From Microvirga massiliensis (GTDB lineage Bacteria > Pseudomonadota > Alphaproteobacteria > Rhizobiales > Beijerinckiaceae), in the NCBI RefSeq assembly GCF_001006805.1, contig NZ_LN811357.1:287539-351538 (forward strand): a stretch of 64,000 nt of DNA, read 5' to 3'. How positions within the stretch are numbered: the stretch's first letter is position 1; every line of letters starts with the position of its first letter. Under the pieces are notes generated by a model. That model made no database searches. It saw only the letters and a program-made list of their open reading frames with translations, and had not been told where the DNA came from. Shown piece after piece: positions 27,759 to 35,516 of the stretch. The translations under genes were made by a program, and so were the position numbers.

Positions 27759-28678
27759 CAGGGCTTCTCGCCGAAGAGGCCGGTCGGCCGCACCAGGAGG
27801 ATCGCGATCAGCACGAGGAAAGCCGTCGCTGCCCTGTATTCCGCTCCGAACACCGGCACCGAGAAGCTCTCCGCGAGGCCGACGATGAATCCCCCCGCGA
27901 CGGCGCCATAGACGCTCCCGATCCCGCCGAGGATCGCGGCAGCGAAGAGAGGCAGAAGGAGCTCGAACCCCAGTTGCGGCCGCAACTGCACGGTCAGGCC
28001 CGCGAAGACACCGGCCACCGCCGCGAGCACCGCCCCGATGATCCAGGTCGCGCGAACGATCGCATCGATATCGATTCCGGTGACCTGCGCGAGCGCTGGA
28101 TTCTCCGAGGTCGCCCGCATCGCTCGCCCGAGCGTCGTGCGGCTGAGAAAGAGATGCAGCGCAACCACCGTCACGATGGTCAGGCCCAGAATGAAGATCT
28201 GATCCGGCGTGATCCGCAATCCGCCAAGGACATTCCGCGGCACGAGCCGCAACGCGACCTGGATCTCGCGGCTGTAATATTCCGGCACGGGTCCGTAGAT
28301 GAACTGCAGGAGATTGCGCAGTACGAGAGCTGCTCCGAAACTCGCGATGATCAGCGTGATCGTCGTGCCGTGGCGACGCAGCCTTCGGAACAGAAGCGCG
28401 TCGAGCGTAAGCGCCAGCAAGGCCGTCAACACGGCGGCACAGCCGAGCGCGAGCACGAGCGGCCACCCGAATGATAAGGGTCCAATCGGATCGACCGGCC
28501 CCGTCACCGCAACGATCCCGCCGAGCGCACTCAAGGCAAAATAGGCGCCCCACGTCAGGTATTCGCCATGGGCGAAGTTGGCGAAGCGAAGAATCGCGTA
28601 TGTCAGCGTCACGCCGATCGCGCCGAGGGCGATGATCGAGCCGATGATGATACCGTCGGCAAAGAGCTGCAGCATCAT
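27758..28678 (-). CDS. livH: Liv-type ABC transporter permease LivH
   Basis: A 306-residue inner-membrane permease of the LivH family: MLQLFADGIIIGSIIALGAI opens the first helix, RFANFAHGEYLTWGAY is the family motif, LRRHGTTITLIIASFGAALV and GRAMRATSENPALAQVTGID form the cytoplasmic coupling region, and GAVAGGFIVGLAESFS leads to the final RPTGLFGEKP. The start overlaps the livF stop (two ATG codons at 28675 and 28678 are possible). It acts with LivM, and the pair defines part of substrate choice. It is third in the order livG-livF-livH-livM-flavoprotein. Confidence 0.95.
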   Translation of the reverse strand: MMLQLFADGIIIGSIIALGAIGVTLTYAILRFANFAHGEYLTWGAYFALSALGGIVAVTGPVDPIGPLSFGWPLVLALGCAAVLTALLALTLDALLFRRLRRHGTTITLIIASFGAALVLRNLLQFIYGPVPEYYSREIQVALRLVPRNVLGGLRITPDQIFILGLTIVTVVALHLFLSRTTLGRAMRATSENPALAQVTGIDIDAIVRATWIIGAVLAAVAGVFAGLTVQLRPQLGFELLLPLFAAAILGGIGSVYGAVAGGFIVGLAESFSVPVFGAEYRAATAFLVLIAILLVRPTGLFGEKP

Positions 28679-29397
28679 GCACGCTCCCGCTGGCGGCCCA
28701 GATAGATCGCCGCGACTTGCGGATCGTCCGCGAGCGCATCTGCTTTTTCGACGATGCGCTCGCGTCCTTCGACAAGCACGGCGGCCCGGTCGGCGATCGC
28801 CAGAGCCACCTTCACGTTCTGCTCCACGAGCACGATCGTGACGCCCGACTTTCGCACCTCGACGAGCTTGTCGAACACGATTCCAACGAGTTTCGGCGAC
28901 AGGCCCGCGGAGGGCTCGTCGAGCATCAAGACCTTCGGCGCACCGACGAGAGCCCGTGCGATTGCCACCATCTGACGTTGCCCACCGGACAAGCGGCCGG
29001 CCGGAAGATTGCGTTGCCGGGCGAGATCCGGAAAGAGGTCGTAGAGCGCAGAAAGACGCCCGCGGGGCGCCTTCAGGATCGCTGCCGCGAGTTCGAGGTT
29101 CTCGGCCACCGTGAGCTTCGCGAAGACGTTCTCGGTCTGGGGAACGAAGCCGAGGCCCTCATGCGGCAACAGGTGAGCCGGCCGGCCAGTGATGTCGCGA
29201 CCGGTGAGCTCTACGCGACCTGACGAAATCGGCACGAGCCCCGCGACGGCCTTGATGAGCGTCGACTTGCCGGCCCCATTGGGCCCCAGGATCGCGACGA
29301 TCTCGCCAGTGCCGATGGTGAGCGAAGCGCCGCGCACGATCGGCAGGCCCGGCTCGTAGCCAGCCTCGAGCATCTCGATCGCCAGAGCATCACTCAC
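28675..29397 (-). CDS. livF: Liv-type ABC transporter ATPase LivF
   Basis: A 240-residue cytoplasmic ATPase. Walker A is GPNGAGKST, the Q-loop FVPQTENVFAKLTVAENL, the signature LSGGQRQMVAIARAL, Walker B VLMLDEPSAGLSP and the H-region LVEQNVKVAL, all in LivF form. The GTG at 29397 overlaps the livG stop (GTGA) and is chosen over internal ATGs because the resulting N-terminus (VSDALAIEMLEAGY) leads directly into the family's first strand. It heterodimerises with LivG. Stop overlaps the livH start. Confidence 0.94.
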   Translation of the reverse strand: MSDALAIEMLEAGYEPGLPIVRGASLTIGTGEIVAILGPNGAGKSTLIKAVAGLVPISSGRVELTGRDITGRPAHLLPHEGLGFVPQTENVFAKLTVAENLELAAAILKAPRGRLSALYDLFPDLARQRNLPAGRLSGGQRQMVAIARALVGAPKVLMLDEPSAGLSPKLVGIVFDKLVEVRKSGVTIVLVEQNVKVALAIADRAAVLVEGRERIVEKADALADDPQVAAIYLGRQRERA

Positions 29398-30152
29398 ACA
29401 GGCGCTCCGCCGAGATAGGCTTCCACCACGCGCGGATCGGCCTGCACCTCTTCCGCGGTTCCCGTGAGGAGCAATCGCCCCTGCGCCATGACCAGGATGG
29501 GCCGGCACAGAGACATGACGAGGTCCATGTTGTGCTCGATGATCAGGAAGGTGATCCCTTGCGCGTTGAGAGCCTCGATGCGCGCGACGATAGTGTCGAG
29601 AAGCGCTGGGTTCACGCCGGCGCCGGGCTCATCGAGGAGGATGAGCCGCGGATCGGCCATGAGTACCCGTGCGAGTTCGAGGAGCTTCCGCTGGCCACCG
29701 GACAATACCCGTGCGGGCTCCGGCGCAAGATGCGAGAGGCCCACGAAATCGATCCAGTGCCGGGCCTTCTCGACGAGGACACGCTCCTGCGCGGCCACCC
29801 CAGCGGGTGTCAACCAGTTCGCCCAGAAGCGCTCGCCGGCCTGTCCGACCGGCGCGAGCATCACGTTCTCGAGCACGGTCATTTCCGGGAACGGTCGCGG
29901 GATCTGGAAGGTCCGTGCGAGGCCGCGGCGGAAAATCCGATCCGGCGAGAGGCCGTCGATGCGGCTGCCCTCGAACTCCAGCCGTCCGCTCGTCGGTTTC
30001 AGTGCACCTGCGAGACAGTTGAAAAGCGTCGTCTTCCCGGCCCCGTTCGGCCCGATCAGCCCCGTGATCGTCCCGCGTTGGACCGTGAACGACACGCCAT
30101 CGACGGCAGCATTCGCGCCGAAGGTCTTCGTGATGGCGTGCGCAGTCAGCAT
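29394..30152 (-). CDS. livG: Liv-type ABC transporter ATPase LivG
   Basis: A 252-residue cytoplasmic ATPase of the LivG family: MLTAHAITKTFGANAAVDGV begins the domain; Walker A GPNGAGKTT, the LivG-specific ARTFQIPRPFPEMTVLENVM, signature LSGGQRKLLELARVL, Walker B LILLDEPGAGVNP and IEHNMDLVMSL follow. It is first in the minus-strand operon livGFHM-flavoprotein. The ATG at 30152 is favoured over one 12 codons upstream, because family alignment starts here. The divergent TIGR04076 gene begins 121 bases away, so both operons are driven from 30153-30273, which carries an inverted repeat listed separately. Confidence 0.94.
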   Translation of the reverse strand: MLTAHAITKTFGANAAVDGVSFTVQRGTITGLIGPNGAGKTTLFNCLAGALKPTSGRLEFEGSRIDGLSPDRIFRRGLARTFQIPRPFPEMTVLENVMLAPVGQAGERFWANWLTPAGVAAQERVLVEKARHWIDFVGLSHLAPEPARVLSGGQRKLLELARVLMADPRLILLDEPGAGVNPALLDTIVARIEALNAQGITFLIIEHNMDLVMSLCRPILVMAQGRLLLTGTAEEVQADPRVVEAYLGGAPV

Positions 30153-30165
30153 TGCTTCGAAACAG

Positions 30166-30216
30166 GCAGTGGACCGAGGGCTCTGCATGGACGAGGGAGG
30201 GACGCCTGTCCACTGC
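30166..30216. promoter_or_regulatory. Inverted repeat in the divergent liv/TIGR04076 promoter region
   Basis: GCAGTGGAC at 30166-30174 is repeated in reverse complement as GTCCACTGC at 30208-30216. The centre-to-centre distance is 42 bases, four helical turns, as expected for two half-sites bound on the same face. It lies in the 121-base gap between livG and the TIGR04076 gene. A second inverted repeat, TTGCCGGG (30223-30230) with CCCGGCAA (30252-30259), sits just before the ribosome site of the rightward gene. No regulator gene is adjacent. Confidence 0.5.
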
Positions 30217-30273
30217 GATGGATTGCCGGGTGGAGATCGGGGTGTATGGTGCCCGGCAACGTGGAGTTGCCCC

Positions 30274-30618
30274 TTGCAGGACGACAGTTTCGAACTTTAC
30301 GATCTCCGGGTCGAGGTCGTCGCCCCTGAAGGCGCACGCCTCTATTGCGGCGCGGAGCCCGGCGACTTCTTCGAACTTCGCGGCGAGATGCTCCACCTGC
30401 CGCCGGGCCAGGGTATCTCGATCTATTCGCTCGCGGCCGTGCTGCCGCTACTCGCCGCCAAGCAGCGGGAGACTCATCCGAACGACTGGATGTCGACCGA
30501 CGCCGAGGTCGCCTGCCCGGACCCGAACTGCCCCTCGCGCCTGCGCATCACGCGGATCGGGCGGCGCGTGTTCCGGCACGCGGACGTTACCGCCGTGCCG
30601 CTTCAGGAGAAGCGGTAA
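30274..30618 (+). CDS. TIGR04076 family protein
   Basis: A 114-residue cytoplasmic protein matching the TIGR04076 pattern (recognised by eye): YDLRVEVVAPEGARLYCGAE, then PGDFFELRGEMLHLPPGQGI, with the dense cysteine motif CPDPNCPSRLRI near the end. Function is unknown; members often sit beside aldo/keto reductases and other redox genes. The start is read as TTG (LQDDSFELYD) because GGAG lies 8 bases upstream and no ATG or better GTG is available; this is the least certain point. The aldo/keto reductase begins one base after its stop codon, so the two are tightly coupled. Confidence 0.75.
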   Translation: MQDDSFELYDLRVEVVAPEGARLYCGAEPGDFFELRGEMLHLPPGQGISIYSLAAVLPLLAAKQRETHPNDWMSTDAEVACPDPNCPSRLRITRIGRRVFRHADVTAVPLQEKR

Positions 30619-30619
30619 C

Positions 30620-31669
30620 GTGCAGGTCGAACGCTTCACCCTCGCGCCGGGCTACAAGATCTCCCGCCTGTTGCGCGGCGGCTGGCAGCTCGCCGGCGGC
30701 CACGGCGAGATCGATGCAGAGCGCGCGGTCGCCGACATGGCAGCCTTCGTGGATGCCGGCGTAACGACCTTCGACTGCGCCGACATCTATACGGGCGTCG
30801 AGGAAATGATCGGCCGGTTCCGCGAGCGTCTCCGGGCCGAACGCGGCGAGGCCGCGCTCGCGAAGCTGAAGGTCCATACCAAGTTCGTGCCCGACTGGGA
30901 GGCGCTCCCGCGTGTGGACCGCACCTATGTGCGCGACATCATCGATCGCTCGCTGCAGCGGCTGCGCACCGACCGACTCGATCTCGTGCAGTTCCACTGG
31001 TGGGATTACACCGTCCCAGGCGCCGTCGAGACGGCGCTCCACCTCAAGGACTTGCAGCAGGAGGGGAAGATCCACCTCGTCGGCGGGACGAACTTCGACA
31101 TGCCGCACACGCAATCTCTCCTCGAGGCCGGAGTGCCGCTCGTCTCCATGCAGACGCAGTATTCCCTGCTCGATGTGAGGCCCGAGAACGGGCTGACACA
31201 GCTCTGCAGTGAGACCAGGCTGAAGCTCCTCTGCTATGGGACGGTTGCCGGCGGCTTCCTCTCGGAACGCTGGCTCGGGCAGCCGGAGCCGGTCGAGCCC
31301 TTCGCCAACCGCTCGCTCGCGAAATACAAGCTGATCATCGACGATTTCGGGGGTTGGGCGCTCTTCCAGGAGCTGCTGCAGGTCCTGCACGGGATCGGGC
31401 GGCGGCACGGAGTGAGCATCACGGCGGTCGCGACCCGCTGGACACTCGATCGCCCGCACGTGGCCGGGATCATCATCGGGGCCCGATACGCCGAGCATCT
31501 CACGGACAATCTCGCCGTGTTCCGCTTCTCCCTCGATGCCGAGGACCGGGCCGCGATCGACCGGATCCTCGCCCACCGAGCAGGGCCGCTCGGAGACACC
31601 TACACTCTCGAGCGGGATCGCACCGGACGTCACGGACGGATCATGCACTACAACCTCAATCAGGCGTGA
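30620..31669 (+). CDS. Aldo/keto reductase
   Basis: A 349-residue NAD(P)H-dependent reductase of the AKR superfamily with a TIM-barrel. The catalytic tetrad is visible: Asp52 (FDCADIY), Tyr57, Lys88 (HTKF) and His126 (LVQFHWWDY). The C-terminal cofactor-binding region includes GIIIGARYAEHLTDNLAVF. It starts at GTG one base past the TIGR04076 stop, with AGGAG upstream. It is clearly related to the AKR half of the fusion at 35517-36980 (both have QFHWW, YGT.GGFL and the KYK segment), so the island carries two paralogous reductases. Likely reduces or oxidises a carbonyl product of the compound handled by this island (inference). Confidence 0.9.
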   Translation: MQVERFTLAPGYKISRLLRGGWQLAGGHGEIDAERAVADMAAFVDAGVTTFDCADIYTGVEEMIGRFRERLRAERGEAALAKLKVHTKFVPDWEALPRVDRTYVRDIIDRSLQRLRTDRLDLVQFHWWDYTVPGAVETALHLKDLQQEGKIHLVGGTNFDMPHTQSLLEAGVPLVSMQTQYSLLDVRPENGLTQLCSETRLKLLCYGTVAGGFLSERWLGQPEPVEPFANRSLAKYKLIIDDFGGWALFQELLQVLHGIGRRHGVSITAVATRWTLDRPHVAGIIIGARYAEHLTDNLAVFRFSLDAEDRAAIDRILAHRAGPLGDTYTLERDRTGRHGRIMHYNLNQA

Positions 31670-31684
31670 GGCGGCGACACGCGA

Positions 31685-32131
31685 ATGCATCCGCTCGCCG
31701 CGTCCGCCATCCGTGAGGTCCGGGAACTGCACGAATTCTTCGAGGCTTGGCTCGGCGGAAGCGGGCCCTCCGGGGACCTCGCCTTCCGTCGCGTGGAGGC
31801 CGCCCTCGCACTGGACTTCACCCTGGTGGCGCCGACCGGACAGCGTCTCTCCCGGTCCGAGCTTATCGGCTGGCTCCGCTCTGCCTATGGAAGCCGCCGC
31901 AGCCCGGAGCGCTTCCAAATCACCATCGAGGAGCCGATGGTGATCCGGTGCGAGCCACCGCTCGTCGTCATGTCCTATGTCGAGGTTCAGGGCGGCGCGG
32001 AGGTGAGCGCGCGCCGATCGCTCGCTGTGCTGCGCGAGGCTGAAGATGCGCCCTGTGGGGTCCTCTGGATCGCACTGCAGGAGACCTGGACGACCGCATG
32101 GACTGGCGCTTCCGCATCCGAACCCTCATAG
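31685..32131 (+). CDS. NTF2/DUF4440-like hypothetical protein
   Basis: A 148-residue soluble protein. The arrangement ELHEFFEAWLGG, then ALDFTLVAPTGQRLSRSELI, a mid-chain IEEPMVIRC and VMSYVEVQGGAE, and a closing WIALQETW strand is that of small SnoaL/NTF2-fold (DUF4440-like) proteins, which serve as small-molecule isomerases, dehydratases or simply binding modules. No catalytic residues can be singled out. It follows the aldo/keto reductase by 15 bases on the same strand and precedes the ClpP-fold protein by 24 bases, so it is part of the same rightward operon. Confidence 0.65.
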   Translation: MHPLAASAIREVRELHEFFEAWLGGSGPSGDLAFRRVEAALALDFTLVAPTGQRLSRSELIGWLRSAYGSRRSPERFQITIEEPMVIRCEPPLVVMSYVEVQGGAEVSARRSLAVLREAEDAPCGVLWIALQETWTTAWTGASASEPS

Positions 32132-32155
32132 TCAAGGTTGCGTGGGGAGGAGTAC

Positions 32156-33424
32156 ATGGCGGTGGTCGCTGCATGGCGGGGCATCCTGGTCGGGATCGTC
32201 GTCGTGTTCGGCGCATGGGTTGTCGCCCCGGTTTTCGCAGCCGAGATCCGCACGATCGATCATGCCGAGCTCGGGATTCCCCTCCTTCAGATAGAAGGCG
32301 ACATTGCCGAGGGGGATGAGCGGCGGGTTCGAATGGCTCTCATCCTGCTCAAGGGCCGGGTGGCGCCGGATCAGCTCTTCGTTTCGCTTCGCTCTCCCGG
32401 AGGTGTCGTCGAGACGGCGATCGCAATTGCGGAGCATCTTCGCCAGAACGGCGTCGGCACCGTGCTCCTTCCCGGCGCGAGCTGCCTGAGCGCCTGCGCG
32501 ATGATCTTCTTCGGAGGGTATTCAAAGGAGGCCGGGGCCCCGAGGCGCATCGCCTTCGCGGGCTCGCGCCTCGGGGTCCATCGCATGCAATTGCGCGCGA
32601 AGCCGCGGAGCGGCAGGAGCCTGATGGCGCGCGATGCTGAACTCGTCGAGACCTATGATCTGCTTCAACAGGATCTCGGGTCGACTCTGGCAGCGCTCGC
32701 GCGCATCGAGATGCCCGCCGAAATCCTCGCCCGCATGCTCCAGACTCCGCACGAGAAGATGTCCGTTCTGAGCCCGGCGGAAATGGCAGCCGCCGGCGTG
32801 ACGACCGTAAACCCCTATCGGGGCGGCTGGCGGAAATCCGGCCTCTTCCTCTCGGATGCCGCGCTTCCGCCCAGGTTACGCGAGGATCAGTCCGCGAAGG
32901 CGACTCCTGGAATCCGAAGAACCCAGCCGCTTGGAACGGCGGAAGCGGACATGCGCGAGAGCGTGGCGCTCGTCGAAGGCCTATCCGGCACAGCGCAATA
33001 CGTGGCCATCCGCTGGACGCGGAGCCTGAGCTGCCTGCAAGCCAGTCCGGAGGACGGGAAGACGCTCGGCGTGAGGATCTGCCTGAACGGTCGGAAAGGA
33101 GCCGGCATCAACCTGAGGTTCGACCGCATCGCCATCGGGTTGCACGACAGCCCAAGACCCGATTTCCCCGGACCGCATCGGCTCGAATTCCACGACGGCG
33201 CCCGCATCCGTGCCAGCGTCGACGCGACACTTACCCGATCCGACGACGAATCCGCGTCATTCACGGTCCGCTCGGACGAGGAACTGCCGCTGCTCCCGTT
33301 CGGCGCCCTCAAACGGCTCGTCCTGGATCTCAAACCGCTCACCATCACCCTGGCTCCACCCGCCGCCCTGGTGGACGCCGCTTGGGGCCCAGGGCTCGCG
33401 GCCACGGGAGTGAGGACGCCGTAG
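32156..33424 (+). CDS. Periplasmic ClpP/crotonase-fold protein (COG3904-like)
   Basis: A 422-residue exported protein. GGGGAGGAG just before the ATG at 32156 fixes the start, and the signal peptide runs to about residue 30 (WVVAPVFAAE). Residues 30-210 follow the ClpP-like serine peptidase/crotonase fold seen in COG3904 proteins: LFVSLRSPGGVVETAIAIAE forms the oxyanion region and GASCLSACAMIFFGG contains the candidate nucleophile serine. A following conserved histidine is plausible in LGVHRMQ. The C-terminal 200 residues are an unrecognised beta-rich domain with a Cys pair (LSCLQ and VRICLNG). It ends the rightward operon before the repeat block at 33486. Confidence 0.7.
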   Translation: MAVVAAWRGILVGIVVVFGAWVVAPVFAAEIRTIDHAELGIPLLQIEGDIAEGDERRVRMALILLKGRVAPDQLFVSLRSPGGVVETAIAIAEHLRQNGVGTVLLPGASCLSACAMIFFGGYSKEAGAPRRIAFAGSRLGVHRMQLRAKPRSGRSLMARDAELVETYDLLQQDLGSTLAALARIEMPAEILARMLQTPHEKMSVLSPAEMAAAGVTTVNPYRGGWRKSGLFLSDAALPPRLREDQSAKATPGIRRTQPLGTAEADMRESVALVEGLSGTAQYVAIRWTRSLSCLQASPEDGKTLGVRICLNGRKGAGINLRFDRIAIGLHDSPRPDFPGPHRLEFHDGARIRASVDATLTRSDDESASFTVRSDEELPLLPFGALKRLVLDLKPLTITLAPPAALVDAAWGPGLAATGVRTP

Positions 33425-34130
33425 TTCGGAGTGACTACTCCGTTGTCGTAAGGCGCAGTCGCCCAGCCTGTTTGCTGATCCACATCGTCATTGCGAGCCG
33501 CGGGCGAAATGATTCATCCTGAGGCGGCAGCCTGGATTGCTTCACTTCGTTCGCAATGACGATGAGGGCGTGAGGGAGGGAAGAACACACTCGGAAACGA
33601 GAGCAGGCGCTGGATCCTCCACCGTCTTTGCGAGCCGGAGGCGAAGCAATTTACCCGTCGACGGATGCGCTCCTGGATCGCTTCGCTCCACCCTGAACCG
33701 AGACAACTCGCATATCGTCATTCTGCAGTGGGAGCCTCGCCTCCACGCCTCACCTTTCGTGAAAGTCCTAATGCAACCGGGTGCTCTACCAAAGTGTAGC
33801 AGAGCACTCATCATAGGTTGACCGCTCGAAACCCGCAAAGAACGGCGCCACGCCCAACTTATGATCCGCCCGAAGTGAGGCAACCCAGCTAATCTGCGAT
33901 CATTCGAAACGGGGAGATTGGGAAATCTCTCCTGCCACGCTCTTCCCCCGACACTCGCACGACGGATGGCGGCCATGCGGGATGCTGCCGCACCGGAGTT
34001 AAAGCCCGCCGGAGGGTGAGACGCTTGCCAAAGACGGGCAGAGCCTAAAAACTGAACTGACGGGCGGTTTCGTCCGGAGAAACAAAGCTCCGTCCCGACC
34101 AATGACAGGAGCACCAGGGAGAGTTCGGCC
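33425..34130. other. Intergenic region upstream of the Liv-type binding protein
   Basis: No gene is supported in these 706 bases. The first part is the dispersed repeat (33486-33690). A hairpin at 33781-33807 (GTGCTCT...AGAGCAC) and one at about 33919-33936 (GGAGATT, loop, AAATCTCC) follow. The last 150 bases presumably carry the promoter of the binding-protein gene, but no clear -35/-10 pair is seen. Confidence 0.5.
33486..33690. repeat. Composite palindromic repeat block 2 (plus orientation)
   Basis: Begins with CGTCATTGCGAGCCGCGGGC at 33486, continues to GATTGCTTCACTTCG and TTCGCAATGACG (33535-33561), the spacer with GAGGGCGTGAGGGAGGG and CGGAAACGA, one inner unit TTTGCGAGCCGGAGGCGAAG (33627-33646) and the terminal CAATTTACCCGTCGACGGA (33647-33665). 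It has the same layout as blocks 1 and 4 but only one inner unit, and its arm differs (CATCCTGAGGCGGCAGCC instead of the GTCGACGGGTA arm). Confidence 0.85.
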
Positions 34131-35402
34131 GTGCGCCTCGCATCGTTCCTTTCGGCTGCGGCCTTCGCCGCGGCTCTCGCACCGTTTTCTGCTGCCGCGC
34201 AGGGCGATTGCCCCCACACCGTCGGAGTGCTGGTCGAGCTCACCGGGCCTGCCGGGCGGTTCGGGCAGGCGGCGGCCAAATCGGTCGAACTGGCTTTCAA
34301 GGAAATCAACGAGGCCGGCGGCGTGGCAGGCTGCCCGCTTGCGGTGGATCTGCGCGATTCACAGAGCCAGGGCTCGGTGGCCGTCGATCAGGCCCGGCAG
34401 CTCGTCGATCTTCGGCGCGTGCCGGCGATCATCGGCGGAATCATCTCTTCGGTCTCGATCCCGGTCCTGACCTCCGTGACGGCCCCCGCGGGCGTCGTCC
34501 AGATCTCGCCTGCTTCCTCCTCCCCCACCCTCACCCGCATCGCGCAGGAAGGCAAGGCGAACGGCGTCTTCTTCCGCACGATCACCTCGGATGCTCTCCA
34601 GGGTACGGCCGCAGCCAAATACGCCATGGATCAGGGGCTCAAGAAGCTCGCAATCATTCACGTGAACAACGACTTCGGCGTCAACATGGTGGCCGAGTTC
34701 CGCCGCGCTTATGAGGCCCTCGGCGGCGAGATCACGAGCATCACTCCCTACAACCAGGGGCAGGCCTCCTATGCTCCAGAAGCCACGAACGCGCTCGACG
34801 GCGATCCGCCGGCCCTTTATCTCGTCGCCTATCCGGGTGACGGCACCACGATCGCGCGAACCTGGATCTCGCAGGGCGGCGCTGCAACGTTCCTCCTCAA
34901 TGACGGCATGAACAGTGCAGATTTCATCCGAGACGTCGGTCCTCGGAACCTGAATAACGCCTTCGGTACGTCGTCGGGCACGACGCGTACACCGTCGACG
35001 GAGCATTTTGCGAATGCCTACGCGGCCATGTCGGGCGGCATCGACCCGAATGCGCCCGCTGCCGATCGCACCTATGATGCAGCAGCGATCCTTGGTCTCG
35101 CGATCGCACAAGCCGGCAAGTTCGAGGCGTCTGCGATCCGCGATGCGATGCGCAAGGTGACGGGCAGTGAAGGCGAGGTCGTTTACGCCGGGCCGGACGG
35201 CTTCAGAAAGGCGCTGCAATTGATCAAGGAAGGCAAGCCCGTACGCTATGTCGGTGTCATCGGGCCGGTGAGCTTCGACAACTTCGGCGATATTACGGGT
35301 CCCTTCCGCCTGTGGCGCATCAAGGACGGCGAGGTCACGACCGTCGGCCAGATGTCGGTCGATGAAGTGAATGCCGTCAAGGCGAAGGCGCAGGCGCGGT
35401 AG
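34131..35402 (+). CDS. Liv-type ABC transporter periplasmic substrate-binding protein
   Basis: A 423-residue periplasmic-binding-protein type I (Peripla_BP_6) protein. It begins at GTG with AGGGAGAG about 10 bases upstream and has a signal peptide cut near residue 23 (FSAAAQ|GDC). Family features: VGVLVELTGPAGRFGQ, then the ligand-binding loop with ISPASSSPTLTRI, and FRTITSDALQG leading to KKLAIIHVNNDFGVN. Ligand cannot be inferred. The matching ATPases and permeases are the livGFHM genes on the other strand at 26.8-30.2 kb; the separation by a repeat block and opposite orientation is unusual but no other partner is in view. The AKR-RidA fusion follows 114 bases later. Confidence 0.92.
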   Translation: MRLASFLSAAAFAAALAPFSAAAQGDCPHTVGVLVELTGPAGRFGQAAAKSVELAFKEINEAGGVAGCPLAVDLRDSQSQGSVAVDQARQLVDLRRVPAIIGGIISSVSIPVLTSVTAPAGVVQISPASSSPTLTRIAQEGKANGVFFRTITSDALQGTAAAKYAMDQGLKKLAIIHVNNDFGVNMVAEFRRAYEALGGEITSITPYNQGQASYAPEATNALDGDPPALYLVAYPGDGTTIARTWISQGGAATFLLNDGMNSADFIRDVGPRNLNNAFGTSSGTTRTPSTEHFANAYAAMSGGIDPNAPAADRTYDAAAILGLAIAQAGKFEASAIRDAMRKVTGSEGEVVYAGPDGFRKALQLIKEGKPVRYVGVIGPVSFDNFGDITGPFRLWRIKDGEVTTVGQMSVDEVNAVKAKAQAR

Positions 35403-35516
35403 ACATCAGCGCGTCGCACGCTCCTTCCCTCGCCTCGATGGCGGAAATCACGCGTCGCGCACACCCGTGCCCGCGGCGCCGTCCTGCCTGGACGTATGCC
35501 ACCTTTGGAGTGTCTC

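Noticed and set aside
33770..33815. tRNA-like segment (minus strand TTTGGTAGAGCACCCGG)
   Set aside because: It resembles a tRNA D-arm and anticodon-stem start, but acceptor and T arms cannot be formed; at most a remnant or chance.
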